This document shows positions 8,623 through 17,344 of a stretch of 64,000 nucleotides of DNA, piece by piece. A model generated the notes under the pieces. It searched no databases, was not told the DNA's origin, and worked only from the letters and a program-made list of their open reading frames with translations. This DNA comes from Candidatus Aenigmatarchaeota archaeon (lineage in GTDB: Archaea > Aenigmatarchaeota > Aenigmatarchaeia > QMZP01). The stretch covers positions 31,407-95,406 of the forward strand of contig JACQII010000011.1 of assembly GCA_016198585.1 (NCBI GenBank), in the 5' to 3' direction. A program made the position numbers and the translations under genes. Positions within the stretch are counted from its first letter, which is position 1. Every line of letters starts with the position of its first letter.

Positions 8623-9542
8623 GTCCGGCCTCCCGCAGGCGACGCACTCCGGACCGTCAGGGCGTAGGCCGCGAAGAAGAAGGGATAAAGCAGGTCGCGC
8701 AGCCAGGAAACCAGGATATACGCTGCCCATTGTCCCGCGACGAAGCGTCGGCGGCGGAGATGTGTGGCATACTTGAGCGCAATGACTAGGGCGAACGGCA
8801 CCAGTGCGGCCGGGGTGGGGAACGCGAGCACGAACAGGGCGGTGAGTATCCAGACTGCAGCAGCGATCTTGATGCCGCCGCCGCCCACGCGTCCGAGATG
8901 CCGGCGGTAGAGGGACGGGAACTTCCTGTAGAGACGGATGTCGCTTTTGATCATGCGCAGCTCCTTGAGGGGCGTGCGGGGCGAAATCTTGCGCGGCGGG
9001 TGGTGAACGAGGACGTCGTCAGCGAAGACGATGGTCCCGCCGCGGCTCAGGACAGCGAAGGCCAGATCAGTGTCCTCCCGGAAGAAACCGTAGCGCTCGT
9101 CGAAACCGCCGACCGCCTGGAGCGCGGCCTTCCGCAGGGCGAGGTTGCAGGTCGGGTAGTTCCCTCCTCGCAGGTTCTCGGTCGCGTGGAATCCTGGTCC
9201 CATGCGGTCGGCCGTGGTCTTGCCCTCGACGCCGATGACCGCCGGGTCGCGGAAACGGGCGGTCAGCCGTTCGATCCAGTCCCGGGCTGGGACGCAGTCG
9301 TCATCGGTGAAGGCGATGATGTCGCCGCGGGCGGCGGCGACGCCCTTGTTCCGGGCGACGCTGTGCGACGTGGGGGGAAGTTGCACGACCCGAAGGCCGG
9401 GGAACGCTTCAGGAGCGAGGGGAGGGACCGAGTCGTCAACCACGACCACCTCGCCGGGCGGGACGGTCTGCTCCCGGAGGGCCTGCAGGACCCGCGCTAG
9501 CTCTTGGGGTCGGTTGTGGGCAGGGATGATGACGCTGATCAT
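8619..9542 (-). CDS. GT2 family glycosyltransferase with C-terminal membrane segments
   Basis: 307 aa. MISVIIPAHNRPQE, VVVVDDS and the metal-binding TDDDCVP motif define a GT-A glycosyltransferase, with HPPRK near the end of the catalytic domain. Two or three hydrophobic helices follow (for example WILTALFVLAFP), so the enzyme is anchored at the cytoplasmic membrane. The start is set by a TATA box 26 bp upstream; an in-frame start at 9566 lies too close to it. First gene of a three-gene operon with the methyltransferase and the polytopic protein. Confidence 0.82.
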   Translation of the reverse strand: MISVIIPAHNRPQELARVLQALREQTVPPGEVVVVDDSVPPLAPEAFPGLRVVQLPPTSHSVARNKGVAAARGDIIAFTDDDCVPARDWIERLTARFRDPAVIGVEGKTTADRMGPGFHATENLRGGNYPTCNLALRKAALQAVGGFDERYGFFREDTDLAFAVLSRGGTIVFADDVLVHHPPRKISPRTPLKELRMIKSDIRLYRKFPSLYRRHLGRVGGGGIKIAAAVWILTALFVLAFPTPAALVPFALVIALKYATHLRRRRFVAGQWAAYILVSWLRDLLYPFFFAAYALTVRSASPAGGRT

Positions 9543-9564
9543 ACTCCATTGGACCCGGGACGCC

Positions 9565-9572
9565 ATTTAAAG
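9565..9572 (-). promoter_or_regulatory. TATA box for the 9542-6359 operon
   Basis: CTTTAAAT on the minus strand is centred 26 bp upstream of the ATG at 9542, as for a leaderless archaeal mRNA. Confidence 0.65.
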
Positions 9573-9618
9573 GTTGGCCTGGTTGTGATCGTGTTCCTCC
9601 GTCAGAAGTCACGTATTC

Positions 9619-9631
9619 ATAACGCTGTTAT
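9619..9631. repeat. Palindrome ATAAC-GCT-GTTAT (copy 1)
   Basis: Perfect 5-bp arms with a 3-bp RNY spacer, extended by one more pair to CATAACGCTGTTATG. It lies between two divergent promoters, about 50 bp from the TATA box of the glycosyltransferase operon and about 30 bp before that of the radical SAM gene. It belongs to a family of eight identical-arm palindromes in this window. Confidence 0.85.
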
Positions 9632-9660
9632 GCGTAGCTAAAAAGGAGTGGGGTATACAA

Positions 9661-9668
9661 TTATATAC
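9661..9668 (+). promoter_or_regulatory. TATA box for the radical SAM gene at 9697
   Basis: TTATATAC is centred about 33 bp before the ATG, which would leave a short leader of about 7 nt. Confidence 0.55.
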
Positions 9669-9696
9669 CTTACCCCTCATCACGTACAGAGAGACT

Positions 9697-11193
9697 ATGA
9701 GCCACGACCTGAAGATCCTCGCCCTCAACCCACCGTTCCTGCCCAAGTACTCGCGCCAATCCCGATCGCCGTGCGTAACCAAAGGGGGGACGATCTACTA
9801 TCCTTACTATCTTGCCTATGCTGCGGGAGCCGCCGAGCAGGCGGGCTTCGCGGTGAAGCTTGCAGACGGGGTCACGAACGGCTGGAGCCAGGATGATGCC
9901 GTCGCTGAGGCGCGCGCCTTCGGGCCCGATCTGGTCGTCCTGGATACCTCGACCCCAAGCATCAAGAGCGATATCCGGGTCGCGACCGCGATCAAGGCTG
10001 CCATCCCCACCGCGCACATCAACCTGGTCGGGACTTTCCCGACGAACATGACCCAGGAATGCTTCCGCATGTCGCCCGCGATCGACTCGGTGTGTAGGGG
10101 TGAGTACGACAACACCATCACTAGCCTCGCCAACCATCTTGCCGCGGGAAAGGATTTGCACGGTGTCAATGGGCTCTCGTTCCGGCAAGCCGGCCTGATC
10201 ACCAACAACAAGGAACCTGACCTGGTCTCCGATCTGGATGCGCTGCCGTTCGCCTCGCAGATCTACATGAAGCATTTCGGCGAGGAAGGCATCAAGAAGT
10301 ACTTCTACGCCTCGATCACCTGGCCAGAAATCCAGATCCTGACCGCCCGAGGCTGCCGGTTCGGCTGCAGCTTCTGCAACATCCCGATGAAGCAGTCCTA
10401 CCGGGCCCGGTCGATCAAGAACGTGGCCGACGAGTTCTCCTGGATCCAGGAGCACATGCCCTTCCTGAGCGAGATCATGCTCGAAGATGACACCTTCCCG
10501 ATGGACAAGCAGCGCACGATCGACCTCTGCGACGAACTCATCCGGCGCGGCATCGACGTGACCTGGTCGTGCAACGCGCGGGTGAACACTGACCAAGAGA
10601 CGATGCAGAGGATGAAGGAAGCGGGCTGCAGGCTCATGTGCGTCGGCTTTGAGTCCCCGACACAGTCGAGCTTGAACGCGGTCGTGAAGGGCCAGACCGA
10701 CGGGATGGAGAAGACCTTCATGAACGCGACCCGGAAGTCCGGTCTCCTGGTGAACGGCTGCTTCATCCTCGGACTGCCGTCCGACACCCCGGAAACGATG
10801 CAGGCCACGATCAACTTCGCCAAGGACCTGAATCCGAACTCGGCCCAGTTCTACCCGCTGATGGTCTACCCGGGAACGGGCGCATACGCGTGGGCGAAGA
10901 GCAACAACTTCCTCGCGACCGAGGACTGGGACCAGTGGCTCACTGACGAGGGTCTGCACAATACGACTGTCAGCCGGCCCGGCCTCTCCCGAGAAGAACT
11001 GCTCCATTGGTGCAACAAGGCCCGGCTCAACTTCTACACCAACCCCAAGTTCCTGGGCAAGATGATGAAGCAGGCCGTGGCCGACCCGCGCGAGGCTGTC
11101 CGCATCGCGAAAGGGTCGAAGGTCCTCTTCAAACACCTGCTCCGCTACGCGACCTCGGACGAGGGCAAAGTCTCCCAGAAGCAGGCCGCATAA
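9697..11193 (+). CDS. B12-binding-domain radical SAM protein
   Basis: 498 aa. The N-terminal 150 residues have the layout of a cobalamin-binding Rossmann-like domain (NPPFLPKY, YYLAYAAGAAEQAG, DLVVLDTSTPS). The radical SAM 4Fe-4S motif CxxxCxxC is C220/C224/C227 in ARGCRFGCSFCN, followed by RSIKNVADEFSWI and a C-terminal region with YPLMVYPGTGAY. This is the architecture of B12-dependent radical SAM enzymes that methylate or rearrange unactivated carbons in lipids, sugars or cofactors. In a glycan locus a sugar or lipid substrate is plausible but not demonstrated. Two further homologues lie at 15850 and 30061. Confidence 0.85.
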   Translation: MSHDLKILALNPPFLPKYSRQSRSPCVTKGGTIYYPYYLAYAAGAAEQAGFAVKLADGVTNGWSQDDAVAEARAFGPDLVVLDTSTPSIKSDIRVATAIKAAIPTAHINLVGTFPTNMTQECFRMSPAIDSVCRGEYDNTITSLANHLAAGKDLHGVNGLSFRQAGLITNNKEPDLVSDLDALPFASQIYMKHFGEEGIKKYFYASITWPEIQILTARGCRFGCSFCNIPMKQSYRARSIKNVADEFSWIQEHMPFLSEIMLEDDTFPMDKQRTIDLCDELIRRGIDVTWSCNARVNTDQETMQRMKEAGCRLMCVGFESPTQSSLNAVVKGQTDGMEKTFMNATRKSGLLVNGCFILGLPSDTPETMQATINFAKDLNPNSAQFYPLMVYPGTGAYAWAKSNNFLATEDWDQWLTDEGLHNTTVSRPGLSREELLHWCNKARLNFYTNPKFLGKMMKQAVADPREAVRIAKGSKVLFKHLLRYATSDEGKVSQKQAA

Positions 11194-11220
11194 CGCCGCT
11201 GGCAGGTAGTCCGGGAAATG

Positions 11221-11230
11221 TTCTTATACC
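11221..11230 (+). promoter_or_regulatory. TATA-like element for the 11250-13800 operon
   Basis: TTCTTATACC is centred 25 bp upstream of the ATG at 11250, in the 56-bp gap after the radical SAM gene. Confidence 0.5.
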
Positions 11231-11249
11231 CCCCGAGCAAAACCCTGGT

Positions 11250-11810
11250 ATGTCACGTATTGCGCTGGCTAAGGCAGTCCTCCACGGTCGGATCCTGGAC
11301 GTGGGCCATTCCGTGGGGCCGCTGCATACGGAAATAGCCGACGGCAGGGACGTCACGGCCATCGACATCGTCATCAAGCGGCCAGGCAAGAACGTGGTGA
11401 AGGCTGACGCGACCCGCATGCCCTTCCGGGCGCAGACGTTCGACTCCCTGCTGGCCGGGGAGATCATCGAGCATCTTGACGAACCAGGGCGCTTCGTCGC
11501 CGAGGGCCGGCGCGTCCTGAAGGACGGCGGCACCCTCCTCCTGACGACACCCAACCGCCGGTCACTCCTGAACCGGCTGACGAAGGCGTATGAGAAGCCT
11601 GCCCACCTGACCCTCTTCACCCGACAGGAGCTGGTCTCGCTTCTGGAGCAGCACGGGTTCCGCGTGGAACGCCTCACCCTTCTGCCGTACACGGCTGAAT
11701 CCTCCGAGGGCAGCGGCCATCCTTGGTTCTTCCCGATCCGCAAGGCCATGCATCCGTTTCTGCCCGCCCCGCTCCAGGAGCAGTTCGTGGTCATCGCGAG
11801 GGCAGTATGA
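11250..11810 (+). CDS. SAM-dependent methyltransferase (short class I)
   Basis: 186 aa. It begins with a compact Rossmann fold: GRILDVGHSVGPLHTEIA is the SAM-binding loop, AIDIV the acidic strand, and EIIEHLDEPGRF and GGTLLLTTPNRRS are the downstream motifs. The glycine loop is unusual (DVGHSVG instead of DxGxGxG), which may weaken or alter SAM binding. Placement of the start at 11250 follows the promoter. It is coupled by ATGA to the next glycosyltransferase gene. Confidence 0.75.
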   Translation: MSRIALAKAVLHGRILDVGHSVGPLHTEIADGRDVTAIDIVIKRPGKNVVKADATRMPFRAQTFDSLLAGEIIEHLDEPGRFVAEGRRVLKDGGTLLLTTPNRRSLLNRLTKAYEKPAHLTLFTRQELVSLLEQHGFRVERLTLLPYTAESSEGSGHPWFFPIRKAMHPFLPAPLQEQFVVIARAV

Positions 11811-12763
11811 TCAGCGTGGTCGTCCCGGTCTACAACGGCGAGGCCGTGATCGGGACTTGCCTGCGGGCGTTGCAGGACCAGGATTACCGTGGCCGCATGG
11901 AGATCATCGTCGTCGATGACGGCTCAACCGACCGGTCTGCCGCCGTCGCACGGCAGTACCGGGCACGGGTCCTGACTCAGGCCCACAGCGGCCCTGCAAC
12001 CGCGCGCAACCGCGGGGCTCGCTCAGCTCGGGGGGAGATCATCCTCTTCACCGACGCGGATTGCGAGCCCAGCCGCTCGTGGGTCCGCGAGATGCTCGCC
12101 CCCTTCGACGACCGGACGGTCACCGGCGTCCAGGGAGCCTACCGAAGCCGGCAGCCCGAACTGATGGCCCGGTTCTCCCAGATCGAGATCGAGGACCGCT
12201 ATACTCGGATGCGATCGTTCACGACCATCGACTTCATCGGAACCTACGCCGCCGCGTATCGGAAGAGCGCGTTCCCTGGGTTTGACGAGACTTTCACGGC
12301 CGCCTCGGGAGAGGACAGCGAGCTCTCCTTCCGCCTCGCCGCGCAGGGCAAGAAGCTCGTCTTCGCTCCCCGGGCAGTGGTCTACCACCGCCATCCGTCG
12401 ACCTTGGGGGACTACCTGCGGGTCAAGTTCTGGCGCGCCTATTGGCGCGTGCCGCTCTACCGGAAGCATGCGAGCAAGATGGCCAGCGAGACCTACACCC
12501 CACAGGCCTTGAAGGCCCAGATCGGCCTCGTCGGCCTGGTCGTTCTCTTCGCCGCGGGCTCGCTCGTGAGGGACGACCTGCTTTTCGGCGCAGGCGCGGC
12601 GTACCTGCTGCTCGTCGTCTCGACCCTGCCGTTCGCGTTCCGGGCTGTGAGGAAGGACGTCGCGGTCGGGGCGGCGTCGCTGGCGATCCTGCAGCTGCGC
12701 GCCTTGGTCTTCGCGCTCGGCCTCGTCGAGGGTTTCATTCGCGCGCCAAGGAGGGCCGCATGA
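11807..12763 (+). CDS. GT2 family glycosyltransferase with C-terminal membrane helices
   Basis: 318 aa. ISVVVPVYNGEAVIG, VVDDGSTDRS and the DADCEPS metal-binding motif are typical of GT2 enzymes, and YHRHPSTLGDYLRVKFWR follows the catalytic domain. Three hydrophobic segments near residues 235-310 anchor it to the membrane. Start overlaps the methyltransferase stop (ATGA) and its stop overlaps the next start, so three genes form one tight operon. Confidence 0.83.
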   Translation: MISVVVPVYNGEAVIGTCLRALQDQDYRGRMEIIVVDDGSTDRSAAVARQYRARVLTQAHSGPATARNRGARSARGEIILFTDADCEPSRSWVREMLAPFDDRTVTGVQGAYRSRQPELMARFSQIEIEDRYTRMRSFTTIDFIGTYAAAYRKSAFPGFDETFTAASGEDSELSFRLAAQGKKLVFAPRAVVYHRHPSTLGDYLRVKFWRAYWRVPLYRKHASKMASETYTPQALKAQIGLVGLVVLFAAGSLVRDDLLFGAGAAYLLLVVSTLPFAFRAVRKDVAVGAASLAILQLRALVFALGLVEGFIRAPRRAA

Positions 12764-13800
12764 AGATCCTCCACGCCACGAACCACTACTTCCCCTGCGT
12801 CGGCGGCATCGAGAGCCAGGTGCGCGACCTCTGCCACCAGCTCACGGCCCGCGGCCACCAGGCGGACGTGCTCTGCCTCAACCGCTGCAGCGACGGCCGG
12901 CCGCTGCCCGCTACCAGTCGGGACGGGCAGGTAACGGTCACGCGCGTTCCGTTCGTCGACCTCAAGTACTACAAGGTCGCCGGGAACCTGCTCCAGTATA
13001 TCGAGGGGTATGACGTGATCCACGTCCACGGCCTCGGCTACTTCCTCGACCTCCTCGCCTCAACCAAGCGGATCCACCGCAAGCGGCTCGTGCTCTCGAC
13101 CCACGGCGGCTTCTTCCACACCCCCTCGCTCGGGACGCTCAAGAAGCTCCATTTCTCGACGCTGACGCGGCTCGCGCTGCGGAATGTCGACCGCGTGGTC
13201 GCGGTTAGCAAGGAGGATGCGCGACGGTTCTCGGCGATCACGGGGCGTGTCGAGCACCTTCCCAACGCGATCGACACGTCCCGGTTCCGGCCAGGGCGCA
13301 AGGCCAAGGCCAGCTTCGTCTCTGTCGGCAGGTCGGCAAGCAACAAGCGGCTTGATCTGCTGCTCCGCGCGTTCAAGGGCCTGGAGTCGCGCGCGACCCT
13401 GACGCTCGTCGGCGATCCCGGCCTCCAGAGTGTCGTGCGGAACGCGGGGATGGAACGCTCGGTCACCGTCCTGGCCGATGCATCGGAGAGGGAGAAGCTG
13501 CGAGCTCTGGCACGAGCCCAGTTCATCGTCTCCGCCTCCGCCTACGAAGGCTTCGGCGTCGCGGTTCTCGAAGGGATGGCCGCAGGCTGCGTGCCTGTCG
13601 TCTCCCCGATTCCCGCCTACAAGGAGCTGGTCGGCGACGCCGGCTTCTTCATTGACTTCTCCGCCCCTGGAGCGGCGGATCGGCTGCGGCGCGTGGTCAC
13701 GTCGCCTCTCGCGGCGAAACAGCGGCGAGCCCGGCTGCGTGCTGCCGCTTACGACTGGAAGCGAATCATCCTAGCTTGGGAGCGCATCTATACAGGCTAG
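12760..13800 (+). CDS. GT4 family glycosyltransferase
   Basis: 346 aa. MKILHATNHYFPCVGGIESQ is the N-terminal acceptor-domain signature of GT4 enzymes, and SVGRSASNKRLDLLLRAF begins the nucleotide-sugar domain. The donor-binding motif is EGFGVAVLEGMAAGCVPV with the conserved first Glu. A retaining GT-B enzyme that adds one sugar to a lipid-linked glycan is expected. It is the last gene of the operon and is followed by a convergent methyltransferase gene. Confidence 0.85.
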   Translation: MKILHATNHYFPCVGGIESQVRDLCHQLTARGHQADVLCLNRCSDGRPLPATSRDGQVTVTRVPFVDLKYYKVAGNLLQYIEGYDVIHVHGLGYFLDLLASTKRIHRKRLVLSTHGGFFHTPSLGTLKKLHFSTLTRLALRNVDRVVAVSKEDARRFSAITGRVEHLPNAIDTSRFRPGRKAKASFVSVGRSASNKRLDLLLRAFKGLESRATLTLVGDPGLQSVVRNAGMERSVTVLADASEREKLRALARAQFIVSASAYEGFGVAVLEGMAAGCVPVVSPIPAYKELVGDAGFFIDFSAPGAADRLRRVVTSPLAAKQRRARLRAAAYDWKRIILAWERIYTG

Positions 13801-13820
13801 CCTGCTGGATACTTTCGTTC

Positions 13821-14468
13821 TCAGCGTTCAGCGATGAAGATGATCTGCTCGGTGTTCAAGGAGGGGAACATCGGAGAGAGCAGCCGGGAGGCCATGCCCA
13901 CGATCCCTCGCTCGCGCTGTGGGCGCAGTTCGCGTCGGAAACGCGGGAACACCTGGGCAACCAAGGCCGTCCACTGGCCGATGCCTGCGATGTACTTGTG
14001 GCCAAAGGCGTCAATCTGGTGCGAGACCAGCGGCTTGCCCAGGACGAAGTCCACCTTGTTCCGCAGGGTGTACTCATTGGGGAGGGCGATGATCGCCATG
14101 CCGCCCGGCGCCAGGCAGGTCTTGACCTGCTGGAGAACATGCAGCGGCCGGGTGATGTGCTCGAGAACGTTCGAACAGATGATGACGTCGAAGCTGCGCG
14201 GCCTGAACGGGAGCCGATCGCGATCCAAGTCGACAACCTTCTTGGGGATCCGGTACGGGTTATCGGGAATGTAGTCGACACCGGCGATGACGTTGTCCTT
14301 CCGAAGCTTCGACAGGAGGTAGCCTTGGCCGCAGCCGACGTCCAGGACGCGCTTGCCGGAGAACGCCAGCAAGTGGCGGAGCAGGGAGTAGTTGGCCTGT
14401 TCGTGCTCGTAGGCCGGCCTGTTCTTCCGCAGGTTCAGGTGGAACGACCATTCCTCATCCGTGGGCAT
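13821..14468 (-). CDS. SAM-dependent class I methyltransferase
   Basis: 215 aa. RVLDVGCGQGYLLSKL is motif I, AGVDYIPDN motif II, and DVIICSNVLEHITRP and GGMAIIALPNEYTL the following conserved regions. A C-terminal LRPQRERGIVGM segment resembles the tails of O-methyltransferases in polysaccharide clusters. It is divergent from the flippase gene, with a shared 37-bp promoter region. Substrate unknown, probably a sugar or lipid-linked glycan. Confidence 0.82.
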   Translation of the reverse strand: MPTDEEWSFHLNLRKNRPAYEHEQANYSLLRHLLAFSGKRVLDVGCGQGYLLSKLRKDNVIAGVDYIPDNPYRIPKKVVDLDRDRLPFRPRSFDVIICSNVLEHITRPLHVLQQVKTCLAPGGMAIIALPNEYTLRNKVDFVLGKPLVSHQIDAFGHKYIAGIGQWTALVAQVFPRFRRELRPQRERGIVGMASRLLSPMFPSLNTEQIIFIAER

Positions 14469-14476
14469 AGCACACC

Positions 14477-14504
14477 GATATTACTTAATTAACCACTATA
14501 ATAG
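14477..14504. promoter_or_regulatory. Divergent AT-rich promoter block
   Basis: The sequence holds GATATTAC, TTAATTAA and TATAATAG in succession. The first is centred about 26 bp before the flippase ATG at 14506 on the plus strand. On the minus strand the other two are 21-31 bp before the methyltransferase ATG at 14468. The two transcripts must compete for overlapping sites. Confidence 0.5.
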
Positions 14505-14505
14505 T

Positions 14506-15843
14506 ATGTCGCTACGTCTCGATGTGTTCAAGCTGATGTCCTTCAGCCTGCTGAACTCCCTGGTCCTGAAGTTGCTCGGGGTGGCCAGCTTCTACATCAT
14601 CGTGCGCGCCCTGCCCCGGACGGACATCGGGCTGATCGGCGTCGTCGGGGGGTATGCTGCGATCCTGGGCTTCCTTTCTCTCGGACCGGAGTCGGCCCTG
14701 GTCAGGGATTTCCCGAAGATCAAGGACAGCATCAACAAGCACCTGAGCGCCTACATGAAATTCTGGGCCTACCGGACCGTGCTGATCATGGCCGTCTCCC
14801 TGGGGCTCGGCCTCTGGGTGTGGCACTACTACCAGGACGTGCGTTTCTTCCTCTACATGGTCGGAATTGCGGTCTCCGTGAACCTGAACCTCTTCGAGCA
14901 GATCATCACCGAGTTGTTTTACGTGGATTTCAAGCAACAGATCGTGCTGAAAGTCAACCTGGTCATCAAGCTCGTGTTCCTCGCATTGCTGTTCTCGCTC
15001 TTCTGGCAGCCTGACGTGCTCCTCTACCTAGGGATCCTGGTGGGTATCGACGCCGTAAGCGCCGGCACCTGGATCGTCCTCTTGTTCCGCCGGTACCACT
15101 TCCGGTTCACCGGTGAGGGCGCAAGGAACATACTCCGGTGGAACCTCATGGACTACTCGCTCTGGGCCCACCTGTCGAACTCGTTCAATACCCTGGTCTA
15201 CAAGATCGACACCCTGGTTCTCAGCTTCTTCGCCGCCCTCGCCGCGATCGGCAACTACACCATCGCCCTGGAGATCGCCGGCTTCTTCTTCATCATTCCG
15301 CGGCTACTGCAGAAGTCGGTCATCGTCGGGACCGTGAACCTGCAGAATACCGAGCGGCTGAACGAGGTGATCTTCATTTTCGTGAAGTACTTTGCCCTCC
15401 TCAGCGTCGCGCAGCTCGCTTTCTTCCTCATTGCTGGACCGTGGATCGTCTCGATCTTCACTGACATCGCTGTCCAGGAGATCTACCTCTACGCCCTGCT
15501 GATGCTCGTTGGCGTCTCGGTCCTGAACGTGGTCCGTCCGATCTCGACCTTGATCAACACCCATGCTAGCATGCGGAAGGGATTCTTCTGGGTCTACCTT
15601 CCCGGTTCCCTGATCGGGGTTGCTGCCTACGCACTCGGCGCTGCCTGGTATGGTCCGCTGGGCGTCGCGGCGGCAAACATCGTGGCGTACAGCGTGCTCG
15701 CTGTCCTGATTGTGGTGTTCGTCCACCGAGTGGTGCCGCTCAAGCCGACGTTCAGCCTCATGAGCGACATCGAACGAGGCCTCCTGAAGGATCTCCGAAC
15801 ATCGAAGGGTGGATTGGAGGACAACACACCCCGGAAGAAGTGA
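14506..15843 (+). CDS. Wzx-type polysaccharide/lipid-linked glycan flippase
   Basis: 445 aa, almost entirely hydrophobic, with about twelve to fourteen transmembrane helices. The N-terminal FKLMSFSLLNSLVLKLLG with a charged cytosolic loop, and the overall layout, match the MATE-like MurJ/Wzx flippase family. Central repeats such as YKIDTLVLSFFAALAAIGNYTIALEIAG are typical of family members. It would move lipid-linked oligosaccharide across the membrane for attachment to the cell surface. An upstream GTG at 14461 is less likely because the AT-rich promoter lies between it and the ATG. Confidence 0.82.
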   Translation: MSLRLDVFKLMSFSLLNSLVLKLLGVASFYIIVRALPRTDIGLIGVVGGYAAILGFLSLGPESALVRDFPKIKDSINKHLSAYMKFWAYRTVLIMAVSLGLGLWVWHYYQDVRFFLYMVGIAVSVNLNLFEQIITELFYVDFKQQIVLKVNLVIKLVFLALLFSLFWQPDVLLYLGILVGIDAVSAGTWIVLLFRRYHFRFTGEGARNILRWNLMDYSLWAHLSNSFNTLVYKIDTLVLSFFAALAAIGNYTIALEIAGFFFIIPRLLQKSVIVGTVNLQNTERLNEVIFIFVKYFALLSVAQLAFFLIAGPWIVSIFTDIAVQEIYLYALLMLVGVSVLNVVRPISTLINTHASMRKGFFWVYLPGSLIGVAAYALGAAWYGPLGVAAANIVAYSVLAVLIVVFVHRVVPLKPTFSLMSDIERGLLKDLRTSKGGLEDNTPRKK

Positions 15844-15849
15844 GGTGCC

Positions 15850-17274
15850 TTAATTGTTCTTCGCCTTCACCACGGCGTTGAAGAGTGACTTCGGGATGAC
15901 GCTCTTCGCATAGAGCGTTCCGATGACCTTCCCCGGGAAGCCGTAGTCGCGCCGCAGCCTGCGCAAGTGGTATCGCTTCCGAATCTCGGCCTGGACCCTG
16001 GGTATTTTCTCCTCGATGTAGCGCCGCTGCTCGGGCGTGATGTGCGGTGTCTTCACCAGAACGCGCTCGGCCTTGGGATTCACGTCATTCAGGTATTCCT
16101 CGGGCTGGATGACAAAGAGACCGTTCTCCTTGATCCTCCGAAAGTCTTCCGTCCCCAGGTAGGGCACGAGGTTATTGAAGTTCGCGTGGCGGATGGGGTA
16201 TTTGAGCGCGAGGTTGAAGGTGTCTTCCACGTCCTGGAGGGTCTGGAAGGGGAAGCCGACCATCATGTTGAGGCTGACGTCGAAACCGACATCGATCGCG
16301 TCCCGGATCGCGCGCTCGATTGTTTCCAGGGATTCGCCCTTCCTGACCAGGGCGAGCATCTTCTCGTTCCCGACCTCGACGCCGTAGGACATCCGGTCAA
16401 AACCGGCGTCCTTCATCCGCTGGAGGAGCTGCTTGGTGACCCGGTCCGCGCGGACGCCCTGCGGAACATTGAAACGCAGGCCCTTCAGTTGGCCGCCCTT
16501 CTTCGCCTGATCGATGAGGTCGCAGAGTTTCAGGATACGCTCCTGGTGGAACGTGAAGTTGTCGTCGAGGAACTCGATCCGGCGGTAGCCCTTCGCATGC
16601 CAGTGGCTGATCTCCTCCATCATGCTTTCAGGGGAGCGGAAGCGCCACCAGTTGCCACTGACTACGGGGACGGCGCAGAACGTGCACTTCTCCGGGCAGC
16701 CGCGGGAGCTCAGGACGCACATGCCCGGATACCAGTATTTCTGGAGTTCGAACTTCTCATACCGCGGCCAGGGAAGCGCGTTGATGTCGCGGCGGAACTG
16801 ACGCTCACCGGTGAAGACGATCTTGCCTCCGTCGCGATAGAGCAGGCCCTTAATGTCCTTGAGCGGCGCACCTTGGCAGAGCTCAATCAGCGTGTCTTCG
16901 CCCTCCTTGACGATGCCGAAATCGATGGCCGGGCATTCTTTCAGCACACGCTCCCGTTCGGTGGAGATGTGTGCTGCCCCGACCGCGATCTTGACGTCGG
17001 GGAAGGCAGCCTTGATCCGCTGGATCAGGACATAGCTGTCCTTGTAGCGATAGCTCTTCATGGCGATGCCAAGCAGGTCGGGCCGGACCGCCTTGATCTT
17101 GGCCACCAGGTCGTCGAACGAGTAACCGAGGTTCAGGTCGAAGACATCGTAGGCGATCTGGTGGGACTTGAGGTACTCGGCAAGGTAGCCGAGTGCCAGG
17201 TCAGGCACGTCGCCCGGCCGGTAAGCGCTATTGTAGTACGCGACCGGCACCAGGAGCACATTCTGGAATCTCAT
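15850..17274 (-). CDS. B12-binding-domain radical SAM protein
   Basis: 474 aa. Residues 1-150 look like a cobalamin-binding domain (DLALGYLAEYLKSHQ, GIAMKSYRYKDS, VGAAHISTE). The cluster motif is C193/C197/C200 in SSRGCPEKCTFC, and EFLDDNF and MVGFPFQTLQDVED are radical SAM barrel features. It is convergent with the flippase gene (6 bp apart) and preceded by its own TATA box. The second of three such enzymes in the glycan locus; substrate unknown. Confidence 0.85.
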   Translation of the reverse strand: MRFQNVLLVPVAYYNSAYRPGDVPDLALGYLAEYLKSHQIAYDVFDLNLGYSFDDLVAKIKAVRPDLLGIAMKSYRYKDSYVLIQRIKAAFPDVKIAVGAAHISTERERVLKECPAIDFGIVKEGEDTLIELCQGAPLKDIKGLLYRDGGKIVFTGERQFRRDINALPWPRYEKFELQKYWYPGMCVLSSRGCPEKCTFCAVPVVSGNWWRFRSPESMMEEISHWHAKGYRRIEFLDDNFTFHQERILKLCDLIDQAKKGGQLKGLRFNVPQGVRADRVTKQLLQRMKDAGFDRMSYGVEVGNEKMLALVRKGESLETIERAIRDAIDVGFDVSLNMMVGFPFQTLQDVEDTFNLALKYPIRHANFNNLVPYLGTEDFRRIKENGLFVIQPEEYLNDVNPKAERVLVKTPHITPEQRRYIEEKIPRVQAEIRKRYHLRRLRRDYGFPGKVIGTLYAKSVIPKSLFNAVVKAKNN

Positions 17275-17297
17275 AGGGATACCTTTCCTCAGGACCT

Positions 17298-17303
17298 TTA
17301 AAT
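17298..17303 (-). promoter_or_regulatory. TATA box for the radical SAM gene at 15850-17274
   Basis: CATTTAAAGG on the minus strand is centred 26 bp before the ATG at 17274, in the 70-bp gap after proS. Confidence 0.6.
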
Positions 17304-17344
17304 GGTTTTTCCCAGAGGGACCGGCGACGTCTCCGGCCGCAGTG

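Noticed and set aside
9670..11136. 488-codon antisense frame over the first radical SAM gene
   Set aside because: Same cause; the sense strand has a promoter, an ATG and full domain content.
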